DNA of 8,529 nucleotides from Bacillota bacterium (GTDB lineage: Bacteria; Bacillota; Clostridia; Lachnospirales; Lachnospiraceae), in the NCBI GenBank assembly GCA_017861355.1, contig JAGFXQ010000136.1:1-8529 (forward strand), read 5' to 3'. The notes below the pieces were generated by a model, which had not been told where the DNA came from, searched no databases, and saw nothing but the letters and a program-made list of their open reading frames with translations. Below are positions 6,389-8,529 of this stretch, in pieces (position 1 is the first letter of the stretch; each line of letters opens with the position of its first letter). A program made the translations under genes and the position numbers.

Positions 6389-8026
6389 CTATTTGCCCGA
6401 TTTACCTGCAGTTACATTGATCGTTGATAGAGCCAGCCAACCATCCTTATTCTGGTTTTTATTTGCAAACATCAGCTTTGTTGCTTTTCCCTTCGAAATT
6501 TTTATTTTTTCCAAAGGATTAACTACTCTCATAACTACTGTATACTTACCAATTTTCTTAATTCCATTATTAGCAACCGTCCAGGTGAATACTTTCTTGG
6601 CATTGGGTTGTATTTTTGTAATATTCCAATTAGTTTTCCAAGTCTTAACCAGCTTACCGGACGAATCCTTTAGACCGAGTAGAACCTCCCAGTTATAATA
6701 GAAAGGCGCAACTCCCAAGTTATCCAACTCGATGCCTACATTTAAAATCTTACCCGCATTAATCTCATTTTCTATGTAAGACTTTGATACATAGAATACA
6801 TACCCTAACTTGCTGTCCGCTTCCATTACTCTCGCCTTTGCAGCCTCCGACAGAGGAGTTGCAAACAAAACTTGAGAGAGTAGCCATGTTGTATGGGTCA
6901 CATTAAGACTTGTATAGAAATCCTGTCCCCCGTTGGTTAATAACGGATTATCCTGATGATACTTTGGAGGATCGTAATTAAACATTGTAGACTGAATTTC
7001 CGGCCTTATTTCACCGCCCATCGGGTTGGTTTTCCAACTTTCCGTCGCGCCTGCAGCTTCCATCCTGCCCCAGAACATCCAGGACTGACCAGTCACCGGA
7101 TCGTAATCGGGGGACAATGTTTCATATGCAAATGAATCATCATGATAACCCATATCAAGGTCTACACTATGACCATTGGTACCCATTGGCTGTCTTAACT
7201 GTATCTTTGTCGTATTGAAAGAACTATCAAATGATTCCAAAATCTTATCCTGATTTGCAGGAGTCGGCATCCAGTCTGTAAGTCTGATTGTACCGTCGTT
7301 TGGATCCTTATATACTTCTTTTTCTACTGCCTCCTTACCGGTTGAAGGTGTATAACCATCATGTGGCCAGGTATGCCACTCGCCCCAGAAGCCAATCAAA
7401 CCTTCGGTGATGAACCCAATTCGTGGGTCACCGTCATATTTTGCGCCAAGTGCTTTAATAAAGCTTGTAAGTGCTTTCATCATGCGCGGATCATTATAAT
7501 CGGGACTCAGACTCTCCGCATGTGTACCGTTATTAAAATCCACATAGGTATGGGTCTTTAAACCGCCTTCCATGAGATATTTTGGAATTCCACAGGGTTT
7601 ATCTGGATAGTCCACATAAAATCTCAGAACAGCCTGATGGCCACGAGAAGCAACGTTATTGAGCCTATCTTCAAATGCTGACCAATCATATTTGTTCTCA
7701 CCCTTCATAACAGCGTTCAATGGAAGGTAGAACCATTCCATGCTATAAGGCAGCTGATAATAAGTCTGAGCTTTAACATCTTCTGTAAATCCGTCATCAT
7801 CCGGGTTGCTATACGGTATAAAGCCCTTTAAAGGATTCGTTACCGAAGGAGCGGAATATGTAAGCTTATGTGCAGTCCAGGAAGGCATAGTCTCACCGCC
7901 GGCTGTTTTAGAGATGACCGCTGGACTTACTGCTGCCCCGGCCATAACCGGTTGGACATACCCACCACTGAATACAAAAAGCATTGCAAAACATAGAACT
8001 AAGGCCAAAACTTTCTTTCGTTTCAT
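6389..8026 (-). CDS. Secreted DUF4874/DUF4832-type protein, putative carbohydrate-active
   Basis: The 545-aa protein has a classic Sec signal peptide (MKRKK, hydrophobic core, likely cut after VMA at residue 29) and no lipobox, LPxTG or other anchor, so it should be released. The segment NPLKGFIPY (64-72), the barrel-like region up to about 220 and the later beta-rich part resemble proteins annotated with DUF4874 (N-terminal) and DUF4832 (C-terminal), which have no firmly established function. The motif FITEGLIGFWGEWHTW (205-220) has two glutamates (208 and 216) in a setting like the acid/base strand of clan-A TIM-barrel glycosidases, so a hydrolase or sugar-binding role is plausible but unproven. 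Residues 425-540 look like an immunoglobulin-like beta-sandwich. The start is supported by GGGGGA (8033-8038). Its promoter shares the 19-bp element with the transporter operon, suggesting joint control and an extracellular role before sugar uptake. Confidence 0.75.
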   Translation of the reverse strand: MKRKKVLALVLCFAMLFVFSGGYVQPVMAGAAVSPAVISKTAGGETMPSWTAHKLTYSAPSVTNPLKGFIPYSNPDDDGFTEDVKAQTYYQLPYSMEWFYLPLNAVMKGENKYDWSAFEDRLNNVASRGHQAVLRFYVDYPDKPCGIPKYLMEGGLKTHTYVDFNNGTHAESLSPDYNDPRMMKALTSFIKALGAKYDGDPRIGFITEGLIGFWGEWHTWPHDGYTPSTGKEAVEKEVYKDPNDGTIRLTDWMPTPANQDKILESFDSSFNTTKIQLRQPMGTNGHSVDLDMGYHDDSFAYETLSPDYDPVTGQSWMFWGRMEAAGATESWKTNPMGGEIRPEIQSTMFNYDPPKYHQDNPLLTNGGQDFYTSLNVTHTTWLLSQVLFATPLSEAAKARVMEADSKLGYVFYVSKSYIENEINAGKILNVGIELDNLGVAPFYYNWEVLLGLKDSSGKLVKTWKTNWNITKIQPNAKKVFTWTVANNGIKKIGKYTVVMRVVNPLEKIKISKGKATKLMFANKNQNKDGWLALSTINVTAGKSGK

Positions 8027-8114
8027 TTCGTATCCCCCTTTTCAAATCTAAATCGACATTCAGAAATTAGCATTATTGTTGAATTACTTATAAGCTAATA
8101 TCCTGACAAAAGTA

Positions 8115-8143
8115 ATTATAACATAATGCACGTTTTTGCGCAA
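8115..8143 (-). promoter_or_regulatory. Predicted promoter of the secreted-protein gene
   Basis: TATAAT (8120-8115) is a perfect -10. The -35 at the 17-nt spacing is TTGCGC (8143-8138), matching only the first three consensus bases. The weak -35 lies inside the 19-bp element, so the bound factor would directly touch RNA polymerase. The predicted leader is about 80 nt. Confidence 0.6.
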
Positions 8144-8144
8144 T
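8126..8144 (-). promoter_or_regulatory. Putative operator, copy B (upstream of secreted-protein gene)
   Basis: The plus strand reads ATGCACGTTTTTGCGCAAT, differing from copy A only at positions 9 and 10. It overlaps the -35 hexamer and spacer of the TATAAT promoter. At copy A the equivalent promoter spacing would give GAAGGC in place of a -10, so the conservation is not explained by shared promoter hexamers and points to a protein-binding site. Confidence 0.65.
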
Positions 8145-8275
8145 ATATTTCATAGCAAAATAAACAAATAATTATCTTTTTTCTTATATTTTCTTACTAT
8201 TATAGTAATATATCGTGTACAAGTACTGTTTTTCGCATATGTTGCACAATTTTTTGCCTTTAATTTTCTAGTCAT

Positions 8276-8330
8276 AAAAGAGCCACCGGTAAGTTTCACA
8301 GTAGTTGTGTTCTTCACCAGTGGCTCTTTT
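8276..8330. terminator. Intrinsic terminator hairpin, probably bidirectional
   Basis: AAAAGAGCCACCGGT (8276-8290) pairs with ACCAGTGGCTCTTTT (8316-8330) with one mismatch. The stem extends by AAG/CTT past a bulged C, and a CACA/TGTG inner stem closes a 5-nt loop. Six T follow the stem on the plus strand; the minus strand ends in TTTT. It lies about 36 nt after the stop of the right-edge partial gene and should insulate that gene from the secreted-protein promoter. Confidence 0.88.
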
Positions 8331-8366
8331 TTCATTATATAATATAATGCATGTATATTACTTCTA

Positions 8367-8529
8367 TTAATAATGTAACGACCAATCCTTTTGAATATCA
8401 TGAAAGCCTTCAAGATCTGGGTTATCAATTTTCGTCCCAACACCAACCCTTCCGATCGGATGTCTTCCTCCCTGATAATAATTCAAAATAGCAAATCTGG
8501 CCGCTGGTAAATCTGCAGCCGGATCCAGC
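8367..8529 (-). CDS. C-terminal fragment of an unidentified gene (enters from the right edge)
   Basis: On the minus strand, one frame is open from the window edge (first full codon at 8528) to a TAA at 8367-8369, giving 53 residues that begin LDPAADLPAARFAILNYY and end PDLEGFHDIQKDWSLHY. The other two frames are less protein-like; one of them stops after about 34 codons. The composition looks like a soluble globular protein, and a strong terminator follows 36 nt later, as expected for a real gene end. I do not recognise the family. Given the context it may be another carbohydrate enzyme, but that is only a guess from position. Confidence 0.62.
   Translation of the reverse strand, partial: LDPAADLPAARFAILNYYQGGRHPIGRVGVGTKIDNPDLEGFHDIQKDWSLHY

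Noticed and set aside
6276..6698. 140-codon rightward open frame
   Set aside because: It is antisense to the end of the DUF4832-type gene and crosses the transporter promoter; its hydrophobic composition reflects the complementary strand. No ribosome binding site is seen.
8150..8446. 98-codon leftward open frame
   Set aside because: It runs through the terminator hairpin and the promoter region of the secreted-protein gene, has a low-complexity Lys/Asn/Ile-rich tail, and overlaps the better partial gene in another frame.
1..8529. CRISPR array, insertion sequence, tRNA or rRNA
   Set aside because: No regularly spaced repeats, transposase-like frames, terminal inverted repeats or RNA gene signatures were seen on either strand.

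Overview
The window looks like a piece of chromosome from an AT-rich, low-GC Gram-positive anaerobe, most likely a clostridium of the Lachnospiraceae type. This is inferred from the strong GGAGG-type ribosome binding sites, a lipoprotein sugar-binding protein with no sign of an outer membrane, a CUT1 sugar importer without its own ATPase, and an FMN-binding protein of the kind known from strict anaerobes. No species can be named from the sequence alone.

Left edge (1-760): a divergent pair. The first 19 codons of an Rrf2-family regulator run leftward off the window. A small FMN-binding split-barrel protein (124 aa) runs rightward, with a near-consensus promoter (TTGACA-17-TATTAT) and small dyads between the two genes. 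The FMN protein gene is separated from the next module by a long, probably bidirectional, terminator hairpin.

Centre and right (821-8026): five leftward genes form a carbohydrate-use module. In order of transcription they are: a secreted protein of the DUF4874/DUF4832 type with a possible glycosidase-like core; a CUT1 solute-binding lipoprotein; two permeases (MalF-like, MalG-like); and a cytoplasmic GH127-like protein that keeps the Glu-x-Cys and Cys-Cys residues of beta-L-arabinofuranosidases. The likely logic is that the secreted protein acts on or binds a plant or host glycan outside the cell, the ABC system imports the oligosaccharide, and the GH127 enzyme removes terminal (possibly arabinofuranosyl) sugars inside. 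No transporter ATPase and no sugar regulator lie in the window; a shared MsmX/MsmK-type ATPase elsewhere is the usual solution.

The most informative non-coding signal is a 19-bp sequence, ATGCACGTNNTTGCGCAAT, present once in front of the secreted-protein gene and once in front of the binding-protein operon, identical at 17 of 19 positions. At the second site it lies just downstream of a perfect consensus promoter (TTGACA-17-TATAAT); at the first it overlaps the -35 and spacer of a TATAAT promoter. It is probably the operator of an unseen regulator that controls the whole module. A second shared 11-bp element (ACAAGTACTGT) lies further upstream of both.

Right edge (8276-8529): a strong terminator hairpin, then the last 53 codons of a leftward gene that enters from outside the window and that I cannot identify.
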